A stretch of DNA of 64,000 nucleotides, from positions 54,265 through 118,264 of the forward strand of contig CAIYWC010000092.1 in the NCBI GenBank assembly GCA_903929795.1. The letters run 5' to 3'. The notes beneath the pieces are model-generated. The model saw only the letters and a list, made by a program, of their open reading frames with translations. It made no database searches and was not told where the DNA came from. Position numbers and translations under genes: made by a program. Shown here piece after piece: positions 1 to 15,100 of this stretch. The DNA comes from an uncultured Myxococcales bacterium (GTDB taxonomy: Bacteria; Myxococcota_A; UBA9042). Position 1 is the first letter of the stretch; each line of letters opens with the position of its first letter.

Positions 1-3000
1 GATTTTGATGGCTGAACGCCCACTTTCCGCCGCAGCAGCCGCGCGTTTTCAGCTGGCCGCGCTGTGCCTGCTCGCCGTCGCCGGATGCACGAAGATGCCA
101 GCCGATGGACTCTTTGAGTACGCGACCGAAAACGACCGACTCCTCGCAGAAGCCCAGGACGCCGCCGATGCCGTGGCCGCCGATGGAGGCGATGCGGTGG
201 CCGATGCCGCTCAGCCCGACGCGCCGGACGTCGCCGACGCCGACGCCGCAACCGCGACGGACGCCGCGGAAGACGTGACCGGTGACGCGGATGCCGGCCC
301 GGATGGCGCGGTCGATGGCGCCGCCGATGCGACGGTGGCGGATGCGGTCGTCGATGCGGCAGCGGATGTGACTGTCGATGCTGCGGGCGATGCGACGGCG
401 GCCGATGGCGCAGTCGACGATGCCGCGGATGTGACCGTCGACGCTGCCGGCGACGCGACCGCTGCCGACGCTGCCGCAGACGCGACGGTGGCTGATGCCG
501 CGGACGTCACCGCGGACGACACAGCGGATGGCGCGGTGGATGCGGTCGCGGATGTCTCGCCGGATGCGGCGGTGGGTCCGCCGACCGATGCGACGGCAGA
601 CGACGCTGACGGCGGGGCGGTCGTGTGCGGAGCCGGCGCGTGTGACGACGGCAACAGCTGCACGCTGGACAGTTGCGACCTGGTGCTGGGCTGCGGACAC
701 ACGGCGCTCGCCGGGGCGTGCGACGACGGCGACCCGTGCACTTCGGGCGACACGTGCGCTGGTGGGGTCTGCCTTTCCGGCGCTGTGACCTCGTGCGACG
801 ACGGCAACGCCTGCACGGTTGACGGCTGCAGCGCGGGCTTGGGCTGCGGCCACACGCCGACCGACGGCGCCTGTTCCGACGGCAACGCCTGCACGGCGGG
901 CGACGCGTGCGCGGGCGGAACGTGCGTCGCGGGGGCGCCTGTCGCGTGCGCGCCCGACGGCAACCTCTGCACGCTCGACGTCTGTGCGGACGGAGGCTGC
1001 GCGTACCCGGCTGCACCGATCGGCACCCCATGCGGCATCGGGCTGGCGTGTGCGGCCACCGCCGAATGCGTCGCCAACGACGGCGTGGCGATGGCGACGC
1101 TCCCCACCGGAACGTTCGCCATGGGCTCGCCAGCCGGGCAGGGCGGCAGCGACGAACAGCCACAACAGGATGTAACCGTTAGCGGATTCGCCTTGGACAA
1201 GACTGAAGTGACCGTCGCGCAGTATGGCGCATTTTACGTCGCGCTCGACCCCAGCCAGCGCTGTCCCGGCGCCAACGCCAGCGCGTTCATGTGCGGCCAG
1301 CCCGACACCGGCGCCGCGTGCACGTGGTCCGTCGTGGGCAAGGAACAGCAGCCGGTGAATTGCGTCGACTGGTTCCAGGCAGCCGCGTATTGCGCCTGGG
1401 CGGGCAAGCGCCTGCCGACCGAGGCCGAGTGGGAATACGCGGCTCGCAGCGGCGGACTGGATCAGGCGTGGCCGTGGGGCGCACAGGCCGTCGACTGCAC
1501 GCGCGCGATTTTCGACGACGGCAGCGGCGCCGGCTGCGGCACAGGCCGCACCGGCTTGCCGTGCGCGAGACCCGGCGGAGACAGCAGCCAAGGCGCGTGC
1601 GACCTCGCCGGCAATGTCGCGGAGTGGTGCGGCGACTGGTACGACCTGTACGCCGGCGTCACGGCGACCGACCCCACCGGCCCCGCCGTCAGCCCCGACG
1701 GAACGCGCGTCCTGCGCGGCGGCGCATGGAGCGACACGGCGGTGGGCCTGCGGGCTCAGGCGAGGGCTCACGTCTTGCCAGTAAACCGCAGCAATATCAG
1801 TGGATTTCGCTGCGCGCGGAACCTCTGAACGCCGACCTGCCGCCGCCTATGTCACGCGTTTGCGGTTGTCAGCTTACTACACACATTTTCACAACTGCGC
1901 GTCGCGATTGCTGTTGCGCTTTTCTGGCGAACTGCTAGCTTCAGCAACGGTGGAGCAGGCGGAGTTTCCTCGCCCGGCGTCACTGTGGACCGGGAGGCAA
2001 GATGAAGCGCATTTGGTCGAATCTATGGATTCTGGCAGTACTTTCATCGGTTGTTGGCTGTGTCGGCTCTGACATCCCCAACGTCGACCACAATCGCGCT
2101 GCGCCGCAGGAGACTGCCGCGACCAACCAGGTTGCGCCGCAAGCAGCTGGCGCCGCGGCACCAATTCCGGTGACGATCGTCAGTGGCAATCCGTCCCAGA
2201 CCAGCATGAACCCGTTCCCCGCGGACTTTGGCGACGCGCCGCTGATCAATGAAGGCCGCCACCGCTTGGTGCCGCAGGAGCGCGGCCTCGATCAGCGTCC
2301 GGCGGAGACCGCGCTTGAATTCGCGACCGCCCCGTCCGGCACGCTGGTGCTCTACGACAGCACCGGCGCATATGGCTGGCTCGGCGAGCTGTACGGCATC
2401 GCCGGCGTCACGCTCGCCAACCACTTCGGCACGACGGTCAGCAAGCCCGTGGTCAATTACGTCGCAGGCGACATCGCCAAGTACAAGGCCGTGATTTACA
2501 TCGGTTCCACCTACAACGAGCCGCTGCCGGTCGCGTTCCTCGACGACGTGCTGGCGACGACCGTCCCGGTCATCTGGATCTACGACAACATTTGGCAACT
2601 CGCCAATCGTTCCGCGACCTTCGTGACGAAATACGGCTACAATCCGTGGGTGTTTGACCTGTCCTCCATCAGCACGGTGACCTACAAGGGCACTGCGCTG
2701 ACGCGCGATCCGACCAACGGCGCCGGCATCATGCAGTTCAGCCCGTTCGACACGACAAAGGTCACGACGCTCGCGACGGCGACCCGCGCGGATGGCACGA
2801 CGCTGCCGTGGGCGATCCGCTCGTCGAACCTGACCTACATCGGCGAAGTGCCGTTCGCGTATATCGATTTCAATGACCGCTACCTGGCGTTCTGCGACCT
2901 GCTGTTTGACGCCATCGCGCCGACGACCGCGACGCAGCACCGCGCGCTCGTGCGCCTGGAAGACGTGAGCCCGGCCGAGGACCCGGTCGCGCTGACCGCC

Positions 3001-6000
3001 ATCGTCAACTACCTCTACGCGCAGGCGGTGCCGTTCAGCGTCGCGATCATTCCGCTCTACACCGACCCGCTGGGCGTGAACAACGGCGGCGTGGCGCAAA
3101 CCATCAAGTGGACGGATGTGCCCAAGATGGTCACGGCCATCAAGTATGCGGTCAGCCATGGCGGCACGCTCGTCATGCATGGCTACACGCACCAGTATGG
3201 TTCACAGAAGAACCCGTATTCCGGCGTCACGGCTGATGATTTCGAGTTCTACATCGCGCATGTCGACGCCACGACCAACAATGTCATCTACGACGGCGCT
3301 GTCCCGTCCGACTCCGCGACTTGGGCCGTCGGCCGCGTCAATAGCGGCTTGGCCGCGCTCAAGACTGCCGGCTTCACCGCGCCGACCATCTTTGAATACC
3401 CGCACTACGCCGGTTCTTCCATCGATTCCAAGGCCATCAAGGGCGTGCTCCCAACCGCGTATCAGCGCGGGCTGTTCTTCGGTGGCGACCTCGGCATCAA
3501 CGCCGCGAATCCGACGCACAGCATTGGCCTCTACTATCCGTACGCCGTGACCGACGTGTATGGCTGGAAGATCAAGCCGGAAAACATCGGCAACTACGAG
3601 CCGCTGCCGTACAACAACCACCCGGCGCGGCTCCCGGCGGATCTCGTCACGACGGCGCGGGCCAATCTGGTCGTGCGCGACGGCGTCGCCAGCTTTTTCT
3701 TCCATCCGTACTACCCCTTGGCGCAATTGCAGAGCATTGTGACTGGAATCAAGGCTGCCGGTTACAAGTTCGTGGCCGTTACCGCGCTGTAATCCCGCAC
3801 GCGCCGCGCCACTGCGTCCCTGCCATGCTGACCTCTTCACCCTACCCAGTGCCCCGTGCGGCCCGCGCCGAGACGGCTTGCTCTCGCGTTTGGCCGGTCG
3901 GCTCGGGCGCCGCTGCCCAAGGGCCTCGCCGTGTGGGGATGTGCGTGAAGTATGGCTGACACATGGTGGCTCCTCTATTTCGGTGCGCTGAACACGCTGA
4001 TCGTCGTCACGGCGTTCATCATCCTCGTCAGCGGCATGGACGACCTGTTCATCGATGTGTGCTATTGGCTGGGTGCTGCCCATCGCGCTGTATTCAAACG
4101 CGAAGCGAATCTTGGCCTCACCGCGGAAGACCTGCGCTCGCGCGATGAACGCTGGTTCGCCATCATGGTGCCGGCTTGGCAGGAATCCGACGTCATCGCC
4201 AAGATGCTGCAGAACACCTTGGAAACGCTGGAATACGAGCACTACGTTGTCTTCCTGGGCACATACCAAAACGACGCCGCGACGACCGCCGAAGCCGAGA
4301 AGATGGTGGCGCGCAACCCGCTGCGGATCCGCCGCGCGCCGGTAAACGTGGATGGACCGACCTGCAAGGCGGATTGCCTGAACTGGATCCTGCGGGCGAT
4401 CGTCGCGCATGAAGCCGAGCACGACATGCACTTTGCCGGCGTGCTGATGCACGACTGCGAAGACGTGATTCACCCGCTGGAGCTGAAGTATTTCAACCAC
4501 GAGATCGACGACCACGACCTGATCCAGCTGCCGGTGATGTCGCTGGATCTGAAGTTTCCGGCATGGGTGGGCGGCACGTACCTGGATGATTTCAGCGAGG
4601 TGCACCAAAAAGACCTCATCGTGCGCCAGCAGCTGACCGGCATCGTGCCGGGAGCGGGCGTGGCGCTCTGCTATGGCCGCCACGCGCTGGGCGCGATGAT
4701 GGCGACGCACGACGGCCACGTCTTCAACACGGCGACGCTGACTGAAGACTACGATTTCAGCTTTCGTTTGGCGGACTTGGGCTTCAAGCGCCAGACTTTT
4801 GTCCGCCTGCCGATTCGCCGCATGGGTTCGCGACAGAAGCGGAAGTGGTGGCAGCGGTCCGCGACGGCGGGCGGGCTCGTGGCGACCTGTGAGTATTTTC
4901 CCTCGGAATTTCAGGCAGCTTACCGCCAGCGCGCGCGCTGGATCCTCGGCATCGCGTTTCTGGGCTGGGAGCAGTTGCGCTGGCAGGGCTCGCTGATGAG
5001 CAAGTACATGTTTTTCCGCGACCGCAAAGGCATCGTGACGGCGCCGATTTCCATGCTGGCGTATTTCGTGCTCGCCAACACGGCGGCGATTACGCTGCTG
5101 GATGACCCGCACTTTGCCGGTCCCGCCGCGACGCGTCTGGTCATCTTCAGCGCTTGGCTGCGGCCGATTCTGTGGATTAATCTGATTTTGCTGCTGAATC
5201 GCCTGCTGGAGCGCGTGTATTTTGTGACGCGACTGAACGGGTTGCAGCAGGGGCTGATGAGCGTACCGCGGACAGTCTTCAACAATTTCATTAACTTCGG
5301 CGCGGTCGGTCGGGCGTGGCACCAGTATGCAAAGCACCTGGCGACCGGCGTGCCGATCGCGTGGGACAAGACCAAGCACACGTTTCCGTCGAACGATGAG
5401 CTGGTGCGCCATCGGCGGCGGCTGGGCGACCTGCTGATTGACCGCGGGCTCATCACGCCGGCGGAGCTGGCGGCGGCGGTGGAGCGCCAACGGGCGACGG
5501 GCCTGCGCTTGGGGCAGACCCTGCTGCAGGAGGGGCGGCTGACGCCGGAAGGGCTGGCCGACGCGATTGCGGAGCAGGCGGAATTGCCGCGCGTTTGCCG
5601 CGACTCGGGCCCGCACGCGTCGCTCGCGCACGCGATCCCCGGTGAGCTGATGCGTCGCCACCAGCTGGTGCCGTTTGCAACGCGCGGGGCGGATACGCTG
5701 CAGGTGGCCGTCTCGGAGCGGCCGGCATCGAGCGTGACCAAGCGGATTCGCGCCGTCACTGGCATGCATGTCGCGTATGTCGTAGCGTGCGACCACGAAG
5801 TCGCCCAGTGGGTCGCTGCAGCTGCGCCCGACGACAGCCAGATTACACGCACCTCGTGAGGCCGCCTGACCATGCACACGCGCCCAGCGTCACGGCTCTG
5901 GCTGGTCCTCGTGCTGTGGTGCGTGCTCGGCGGTCGGCCGGCGCCGGCGCTGGCTGCCGATGCGCCCGCGCCACCGGCCGTCGAGTCGGCCGAAACCCAA

Positions 6001-9000
6001 GCGTCTGCCGCCTATCGCGCTGAGCCCGGCAACGCGTGGCTGGGGCGCACGCTGCTGGACACGCTGGTCCACAATGGCAAGTTGGAGGACGCGCGGCGGC
6101 TCTCGCTGGAACTGACCGTCCTCTTTCCCGACGACGCGCAACTCTGGTCGCAGACTGGGTATTTGCTGTTCATGCTCCGCGATTTCAAGGGTGCTCAGGC
6201 AGCGTTTGTTCTGGCGCTGCGTGGCGATGCGTGGCTGCCGGACCAGCGGCGCAACCTCGCGTTTGCCGCGGCGGACAGCGCGGTGGCGGCGAATGATCCT
6301 GTGGGCGCGCTGGCCGCATTGCAGGTCTTTGCCGAGGATGCCGATTGGGCGGTTCGGCTGCGCCTGGGTCGCGCCCAGCTGGCGGCGCATGATCGGATGG
6401 CGGCGGCGGCGACGGCGCAGTGGCTGATCACGCACGCCGGTGACGACGAGGCCGAGGCGACAGCGGAGAAGCTGCAGGCCGCCGCGCTGGAAGCCATCGC
6501 GGATCCGCGCGGGGACAAGCAGCTCAACCTCGGCTACGCCTATTTCCGCCAGGGCGACGACGCGGCGGGGCTTGCGGCATTTGAGCGCGGCTTTGCGTTT
6601 GGCTCGGGCAAGGCATTTCACTACGCGGACGCGGCGTATGCGGCAAAACGCCTGAACGACAACGCCAAGGCCAGCCGCTATTTTCGTTTCTGCTTGGATC
6701 TCGCAGAGTTCGAGCACAGCTTCACCGAGCAGCGGATGTATGGCTATCGCCGTGAAATCGAGGGCATGGAGCGCCGCTGGGGCATGATCATCGGCACGCC
6801 CTACCACGCCGGCGCGCTGGACGTCTGGCAAGGCGGCATCGAGGCGTACTGGCAGCCGCCGGTCATCGGCTACCGCGACGGCCGGATGGTGCAGCTCTTT
6901 GTCCGCACGTACCTGAACTTTCGCAACGGCGTGAACGGGCCGACGGGGCTGCAAACGACGCAGGAGACGCTGGGAATCCGCTTCAAGCCGCTCGCGACGC
7001 AAAACATCGCGCTGACGGCTGAGCGCCTGTTTGCCGTGGGGCGGGATTCCGACAATGACTGGTTGTTTCGCGTCGGCTATTCGACCGGCGATGGCACGGA
7101 TCTCCGCGTGGACAAGTGGCAATGGGAGAGCTGGCAGGTCTACGCCGAGGCCGCGTATTACCTGAACGCGCGCCGGCTGCTGGTCGGGACGGAGGTGCGC
7201 TACGGCGTGGCGCTGCCGATGCCGCACCTGAATCGCCTGACTTTCTACCCGCATGTGCTCATCGCGGTCGACTACGATAGCTCCGCCCAGGCGCAGCTGG
7301 TGGACGCCATCGGGCCGGGGCTGAGCCTGCGCGCCTGGTTTGGCGAGGACAAATACCACGCGCCGCCAGCCTGGCTCGAAGTCAACGCCCAATACCGCTT
7401 TGCCGACGCGGATCGCGGCCGAGGCCCGGCGTTGCGCGCGACGCTGTCGTTTTGAGGGCGACGTGGCGGGTGCTCTTGACCGCCCAGAATGCACCACCGG
7501 ATTCTGCCGCGGACACCGATTTCGGATGCGCAGCGCCGGCCGGCGCGCCTTTGGCGCGACAATGGAGCGAGCCAAAATCGTCCCGAAGGCGACCGGCAAG
7601 CCAGCCGGCCGCTGGCGCGGCAGCACGGGAGTGGCCATCGGCCGCTTGCGGGGCAGACACGTCGACGGGCGATTTTGGCGCGGCGACGCCGAAATGCGCC
7701 GAAAGCGGTGTCCGCGGCCGCTTGACACGCCCGGCTCGGCCAGCCAGCCTAGCTTGCGGAGGTTCGCCATGGTCACTGTCCGCTTGCCGCAGTCTGAGCT
7801 GGAAAAGCACCTGGGCGCGCGGCCCAAGCACGTCTTCATTTCGGGCGCGTCCCGCGGCATCGGCGAGGCGATCGCGCGGCGGCTGGGCGAGGGCGGGCAT
7901 CGCATCTCGCTGGCGGCGCGCTCCCACAATCCGCTGCTGGGTCTGGCGCGCGATCTGGGCCTGGAGCGGGCGCACGCGCTCCAGCTCGATCTGGCGTCCG
8001 ATCAGGCCATCGACGACGCGATTGTGGCGGCCGAGAGCCGGTTCGGGCCGATCGACATCCTGATCTGCAACGCGGGCACCAATGGCCCCACGCCGCTGTC
8101 CGACCTGAGCGCGGAAGGCCGCGCGCGGTTTCGCCACATCATCGACGTGAATCTGACCGGCACGGTGTTCTTGGCCCAGCTCGCGTGCGCGCACATGCCG
8201 CCAGGCGGGCGCGTGGTGTTCATCGGCAGCGTGCTGGGGCGCTTCGGCGCACCGGGCTCGATCGCGTACGTGGCGAGCAAGCACGCGATCCAGGGCGTGG
8301 TGCGCACGATGGCGCTGGAGCTGGCGCACCGCGGGATCCGCGTGAACGCGCTGAATCCCGGCTGGGTGGACACGGACATGGCGCGCGCGTCGATGCAGGC
8401 GATCGCCGACAAGCGTGGAATTTCGCTGGAAAAGTCATGCAGCAGCAGCTCGACGGCCAGCCGGTGCGGCGCATGATCAAGCCCGAGGAGGTCGCCGCGT
8501 ACGTCGAATTCCTCGTCGGTCCGACCGGCGATGTGCTGACCGGGCAGGGCATCGACATTTCCTGCGGCAGCGTGATGGTCTGATGTCTGAACGTCCTGTC
8601 GCGATTGGACTTTTTCGCGAGGCGGTGCTGCGTTTTGGCGAGGGCAAGACCACGACGGCGTCGCGGCTCGCCGATCGCGCGCGCGAGCTGTTCCTGGCGG
8701 CAGGTGACGTCGATGGCGCGTGCGCGGCGGCGCTGCTGCGCGGGCGGTCGGCGCTGCGCGCGGCGCGCTATCCGGAAGCCGCGGAGTGGCTGAGCTGGGC
8801 GCGCGACGAGGCGAACCGCCGCGGTCTGGAACCGCGTGTTTTAGCGGCGAATTCTGAGCTGGCGGTGCTGGCAGAGCTGCAAGGCGACCTGCTGTCGGCG
8901 GTGGCCGCACACCGCGGCGTGCTGGAACGGCAACGGGTGCGCGACGACAGCCTGGGCATCGCGATGGCCGCCGGCAACGTGGCGCGGCTGCTGACGCGCG

Positions 9001-12000
9001 TCGCCGGGCACCAGCTGCCGATCGTGACCGAGTCGCGGGCGCTGCTGGATGAGGCGCTGCAGCGGTTTCGCGATGGGCCGCATGAGGCCGGGATCGCCAA
9101 CACCTTGATTTGCATCGGTGATCTGGACCGGGCCGACGGCAAGCTGGACCAGGCGCTCAAGCTATTTCAGGAGGTCGTGGACCTGCCGCCGACGCCGAGC
9201 GTGCAGCCCATGCGCCTGCTGGCGCTGCACAATTTGGGTAACGTACTCCGGCAGATGGGCGATTACGTGCGGGCGAGCGATGCGTTTCTCGGCGCGGTGG
9301 CGATGGCGGAGACGCTGGGGGACGTGCGCTCGACCCGGCGTGCGCGGACCAGCCTTGCGATGACGCGCGCCATGAACGGTCCGCTGCGGATCGCGGTGCA
9401 GGAGCTGACGACACTGCGCGCGGGGCTGGGCCCGGCGGAGGAAGCGGCGCGGGCGATCCTCGCGATGAACGAGGCGCAGCTGCACCTGGCGGCGGGCAAC
9501 GTCAAGCTGGCCAACGGCAACCTGCTGCAGGCGCGCCGTCACTACACGGAGCGCGGCGACCGGCCGATGCTTGATGAAATCGCCTTGGTTATCGCAAGCT
9601 TGGCGCTGCTGTCGACGAGCGATCGGCTTGTGTTCAAGGAGATCCGGCGGCGCAAAGTGGCGACGCCGTCGGTCGTGCGCGAACGGCAGCTGCTCCGGGC
9701 GCAGGCGGCTTTTCGCCGGCTGGATCTCGACGATTTTGACGCCGCGGTCGTGGCGCTGGGGCAGGCAGCGTCCTGGCAAGAAGCAGTGGGGATTGGCGCG
9801 GCGTGCGTGGAGCGGGCAGCGCTGGCGGGCCTGGACAGCATCGATGGGCTGGAGCAGATGGCCGGACTGGCCGTGCAGCGCGGGGCGCGGGTCGACTACC
9901 TGCAGATCCGTTTGGCTCAGGCGCACGCGGCACTGTGGCTCGGCGACCTGAAGCGCGCGGCGGCGTGGGCGGACGAAGTCCAGGGCGAGGCGGCTACGCT
10001 GAACCGGCGCATCATGGCGCTCAGCGCGCGGATGGTGAACGCGTTCGCGGGCGGGCAGGCGCTGGCGGCCAACGCGTGGCGCGACGAAGCCAAGCGTTTG
10101 CGGGACTTGGGTGCAGTCGTGCCGGCTGCCTGGTCGGACGCAGCCGCGGCCGTCGCGCTGCGGGACGACGACGCGCTGGACGGTGCCATCCGCACGCTGC
10201 ATCAGGCCGGCGACGAATTTCACAAGCTCTTTTTGCTGGCGTGGCGTGCGGCTTATGGGCCGCCGGAACTGGCAGCGCTGGCAGCGACCCTCCTTGAAAC
10301 CGCGGGCGTTTTTGTCCCGCCCTGGCTGCGAGCGGTGGCGAACCCGACGTCCTGACGGCTTGGGCAGCGACCGCGTGCGTGGGCTGGCCTTGACTTGAAG
10401 CGTCGGCGTGCTTGGCTATAGTGAACACAGGACGGGCGTCGCGCCAACAAAACGGCGACGGCGACGGTCCTCAGGCACGCTGACCCCGGGTCGGCAGGAC
10501 GAGGAAGCCATGTCAACCGAAAAAACGACCCCCGAGAGCGGCGAAATCTCTGAGCCGATCCAGACGGGCAGCAGCCTGCGCAACCTGCCGATTTTGGCGC
10601 TGCGCAACGCGGTGCTGTTCCCAGGCGCCGTGATGCCGGTGGTGATTGGCCGCGGCAAGTCCATCAAATTGCTGGAGAGCTTGGGCGATCGCCGCGCGGC
10701 GATCGTCGGCGTCGTCGCGCAAAAGGACAAGAGCATCGACAACCCGAAGCCCGACGAGCTGTACTGGGCGGGCTGCACCGGTCAGCTCATCAAGGTGCTG
10801 CGCAATGGCGCCGAGACGTATCACGTGGTGATTCGCGGCGTGGATCGCTTCAAGATCACCGGGATTTGTCAAGAAGATCCCTATCTTTCCGCGGATGTGG
10901 AGCTGCTGAGCGAGAAAGACGACGCGGATCCGCAGATTCAGGCGCTTGTGCATTCTGTGCGCGACACGGCGATTGAGCTTGTGAACATGGTGCCGGAGCT
11001 GCCGATTAACGCCGCGGATTTGCAGGAGAATTTTGAGCACCCGGCGCGGCTCGTCTACCTGCTGCTGACCCATCTGGGCGTGACGGTGGAAGAGAAAGTC
11101 GACGTGCTGCAGGCGCCGAACTTGCAGGAAATGCTGACGAAAACCCTGCATTTGGTGATTCAGCAGGTGGAGATTTTGCGCATCAGCCAGCGCATCAACT
11201 CGGAAGTGAAGGGCGACTTGAACAAGAGCCAGCGCGAGTACGTGCTGCGCAAGCAGTTGAAAGCCATCCAAAAAGAGCTGGGTGAGCTGGAGGGCGGCGA
11301 AGGCGATGAGCTGGGCGAGCTGGAAGAGCGGCTGATGAAGATTGGGCTGCCGGAGGACGCGCTGAAGATCGCGACCAAGGAGCTGAAGCGGCTGCGAACG
11401 ATTCAGGCGGGCTCGCCCGAGTACACGGTGGCGCGTACCTACCTGGAATGGTTCTCGGATCTGCCGTGGAGCCAGATGACCGAGGACAACCTGGACCTCA
11501 AACACGCCGAGAAAGTGCTCGATGAGCGGCATTATGGCTTGGACAAGATCAAGACGCGGATCATCGAGTATCTGGCGGTTTCCAAACTGAAAAACGACAT
11601 GCGCGGCCCGGTGCTCTGCCTGGTCGGGCCGCCGGGCGTGGGCAAGACGTCGCTGGGCCACAGCATCGCGGAGTCGCTGGGCCGCAAGTTCCAGCGCCTG
11701 AGCTTGGGCGGCGTACGCGACGAAGCGGAGATCCGCGGTCACCGCCGGACGTACATCGGCGCGATGCCGGGCAAGATCATCATGAGCCTGAAGAAGGCCG
11801 AGAGCCGTAACCCCGTGATGATCTTGGATGAAGTCGACAAGCTGACCCATGATTGGCGCGGCGACCCAACCGCCGCGCTGCTGGAAGTGCTGGATCCGGA
11901 GCAGAACTACGCGTTTGGCGATCACTACCTGGACACGCCGTTTGACCTGTCCAAGATCCTGTTCATCGCCACGGCGAACACGACGGACACGATCCCGCCG

Positions 12001-12162
12001 CCGCTGCTGGATCGTATGGAAGTCATTGAGCTTTCCGGGTACACGCACGAGGAAAAATTCCACATTGCGCGCCGGCACTTGATGCCCAAGCAGATCAAGG
12101 AGCACGGCATCAAGCCCGAGCAGCTGATCATGCCGGACGACGTGCTGGACCGCGTGATTTCG

Positions 12163-12197
<35 letters not shown>

Positions 12198-15100
12198 GCG
12201 GCGGATGGCGGATATTGCCCGCAACGTGGCGGTGGGCATCGCCAAGGGCGAGTACGAGACGCGGACGCTGACGCTGGACGATCTGGACGACATGCTCGGC
12301 AACTTCGCGTACGAGCCGGAGACGGCGACGCGGACGGAAGCGCCGGGCGTGGCGACGGGCATGGCGTGGACGCGCGCGGGCGGCGACCTGCTGTTCATCG
12401 AGACGTCCAAGATGCCGGGGCGCGGCAAGCTGCGGCTGACCGGGCAACTGGGCGATGTCATGAAGGAATCGGCGCAGATCGCGCTGTCGCTGGTCGAGGC
12501 GAACGCGGAGAAACTGGGCATCGAACGCAAGATGTTCGAGGAGTGGGACATCCACATTCACTTTCCGGCGGGCGCGACGCCCAAGGATGGTCCGTCGGCG
12601 GGCGTGACGATGTACACGGCGCTGGTCAGCCTGCTGACGGGCGTGCGGGTGCGCGGCGATGTGTCGATGACCGGCGAAGCGACGCTGCGTGGCTTGGTGC
12701 TGCCGGTCGGCGGCATCAAGGACAAGGTCCTGGCGGCGATGCGCGGCGGGATCAAGAAGATCATCTTGCCGGTGCGCAACAAGAAGGACCTGCGGGATAT
12801 CCCGGAAGAGGCGCGCAAGGGCGTGGAATTCGTCTTCGCGACGCGGATGGACGACGTGCTGGAGGCCGCGCTGGAAGTGCCGCCTTCCGCCCGGCCGACC
12901 AAAGCGGCGACTGCGAGCGCTTAGCCGATGCCCGGGCTGCCGCTCGCGGACTGCGTGGTTTGCGTCGCGAATTCCACGCCGGATGGCTGGCTGGCGCTTT
13001 CGCTGCTGGTTTTGGTAGGCTCTGCGGCGTTGGCGGCAGCGATGGCTTGGATGGACAGGCGCGATCGACCGAAACCGCCGCAGAGCGAGTGAAGATGACG
13101 TCGTACCGGGGCTGGCAGGGTAAGTGGGCGCACGCGATGGGCGGCGCAGCGTTGGCGTGGATCGCGGCGTGTGGCAGCTCGACCGGTGGCGGCGGTGCGG
13201 TTCTTGTCAGCACCGGCGATACGAGTGGCGACGCGCAATTGGCGGATGACGCGACTGGCGTGACTGCCGACGCCGTGGGCACGGACGCGGCGGTCGGCGA
13301 CATGCAGCCTGCAGACGCGACGCCGCCGATCCCGGATGCGGCACCCGGGGACGCCATCCCCGGCACGGACGCGGCGGCCGCTGAAGTTGGCCCGCCCGAT
13401 GTCCTGGAGCCGACGGACACGCCCGAAACCGCCGATGTCCCCGCGCAACCCGATATTGTGGATGATGCGAACGCGGACGCTGCGCCGGATAGCGGAAAAG
13501 CTCCGTGTAAATCTGATGTTGCGTGCAAGAGCACGAACCAGGTCTGCAACGTGGCGAGCGGCGCGTGTGTCGATTGCAACACAAAGGCGGACTGCACCGG
13601 CGCGCAGGTGTGCGTGGCGAACGCGTGCGTCGTGGAGCAGACCTGCACGTCCAGCAAGGACTGCACGTTCGTGTGCGACAAGGTCCACGGCCTGTGCGTG
13701 GAGTGCGTGACCGACGCCGACTGCGACGCCAGCAAGTGGTGCGGCAGCGACCACGCGTGCCATCCCGACGCTTGCGCCAGCGGCAGCGGCACGTGCGTCA
13801 ACGGCGCGTTCTTTCCGTGCCTCGCCAACGGCAGCGGCTTCGCGTCGCAGGGCCAAACGTGCAACGCCGGGACGCCATGCGCCAGCGGATCCTGCACGGC
13901 GGCTGGCTGCGTCTTCATCCCCGGCACCACCTGCGACGACAACAACGTCTGCACGGTCAACGACACCTGCAAGAACGGCATCTGCCAGGGCGGCGCGCCG
14001 CTCAATTGCGCAGACAACAACGCGTGCACGACCGATTCCTGCGTCCCGGGTCCAGGCTGCCAGCACGTGGCGCTGAACTGCGACGACGGCGACGCGTGCA
14101 CGACCGACTCCTGTGACAAGACGAGCGGCTGCGTCCACACGCCGATCGCCAACTGTGGTACCGCGGCGTGCGGCGCCAACCCGAACAGCACGTGCAAGAA
14201 CGCCTGCGGCCAGAGCGGCGGGGTGATGGGCGGCTGCAGTTGCGCGCCGGACTGCAAGACGTCGAACACGTGCTGTGCGGACTTTGACGCGTGCGCCTGC
14301 TCGACGACCCCGGTCGTCTGCGGCGCCGACCCGAATAACACCTGCAAAAACAACTGCAGCAGCATGCAGTGCATGCCGACGTTTTGCCAGTTGGGCAGCG
14401 GCTTGCCGATCGGCTGCCTGCCGGACTGGTCGTCCTGCTGCGGGCCGTGAGAACGCGCGAACGCGTCTGAGCCGCGGGTGCGATCCGTCGTCGCATGGCA
14501 ATTTCCGCTCCCCGTGGCACACTTTGCCCATGCCGATGCCTACCGCCGACCGCGAAGTTCACCGCATCCAGCTGACGTTTCTGACGATGCTGCGTTGGGC
14601 CGCGCTGGCGGTGCAGGTCGTGATGATTGGCGCGGTGCACTGGCTCATCGGCATCGAGCTGCCGCTTCTGCAACTGCTTGGACTCACGGCATTTTCTGCG
14701 CTGACCAACGTGGCGCTGACGCTGCTGCTGCGCCGCGGCGGGCTGTGGGGTGAGCCGCTGGTGGCCGCCGTGCTCGTGCTGGACGTGCTCGTGCTGACGG
14801 CGCTGCTGTACGTGACCGGCGGCCCATTCAATCCGTTTAGTTTCCTGTACTTGGTCTACATCACGCTGGCGACGGTCGTGCTCGGAACCCGCTGGACCTG
14901 GGCGATTGCCGGGCTGTCGAGCCTGTGCTCCGCGCTGTTGTTCATCGAACACGTCTGGCTCAACGACGACTGGCAGGACAACGCCGATCCGCACGTGCGC
15001 CACATGAAGCTGCACCTGTACGGCATGTGGGTGGCCTGCGTCGTTGCCGCTGTTTTTATTGTCTATTTTGTGACACGCATCCGCAACAGCCTGACGCAGC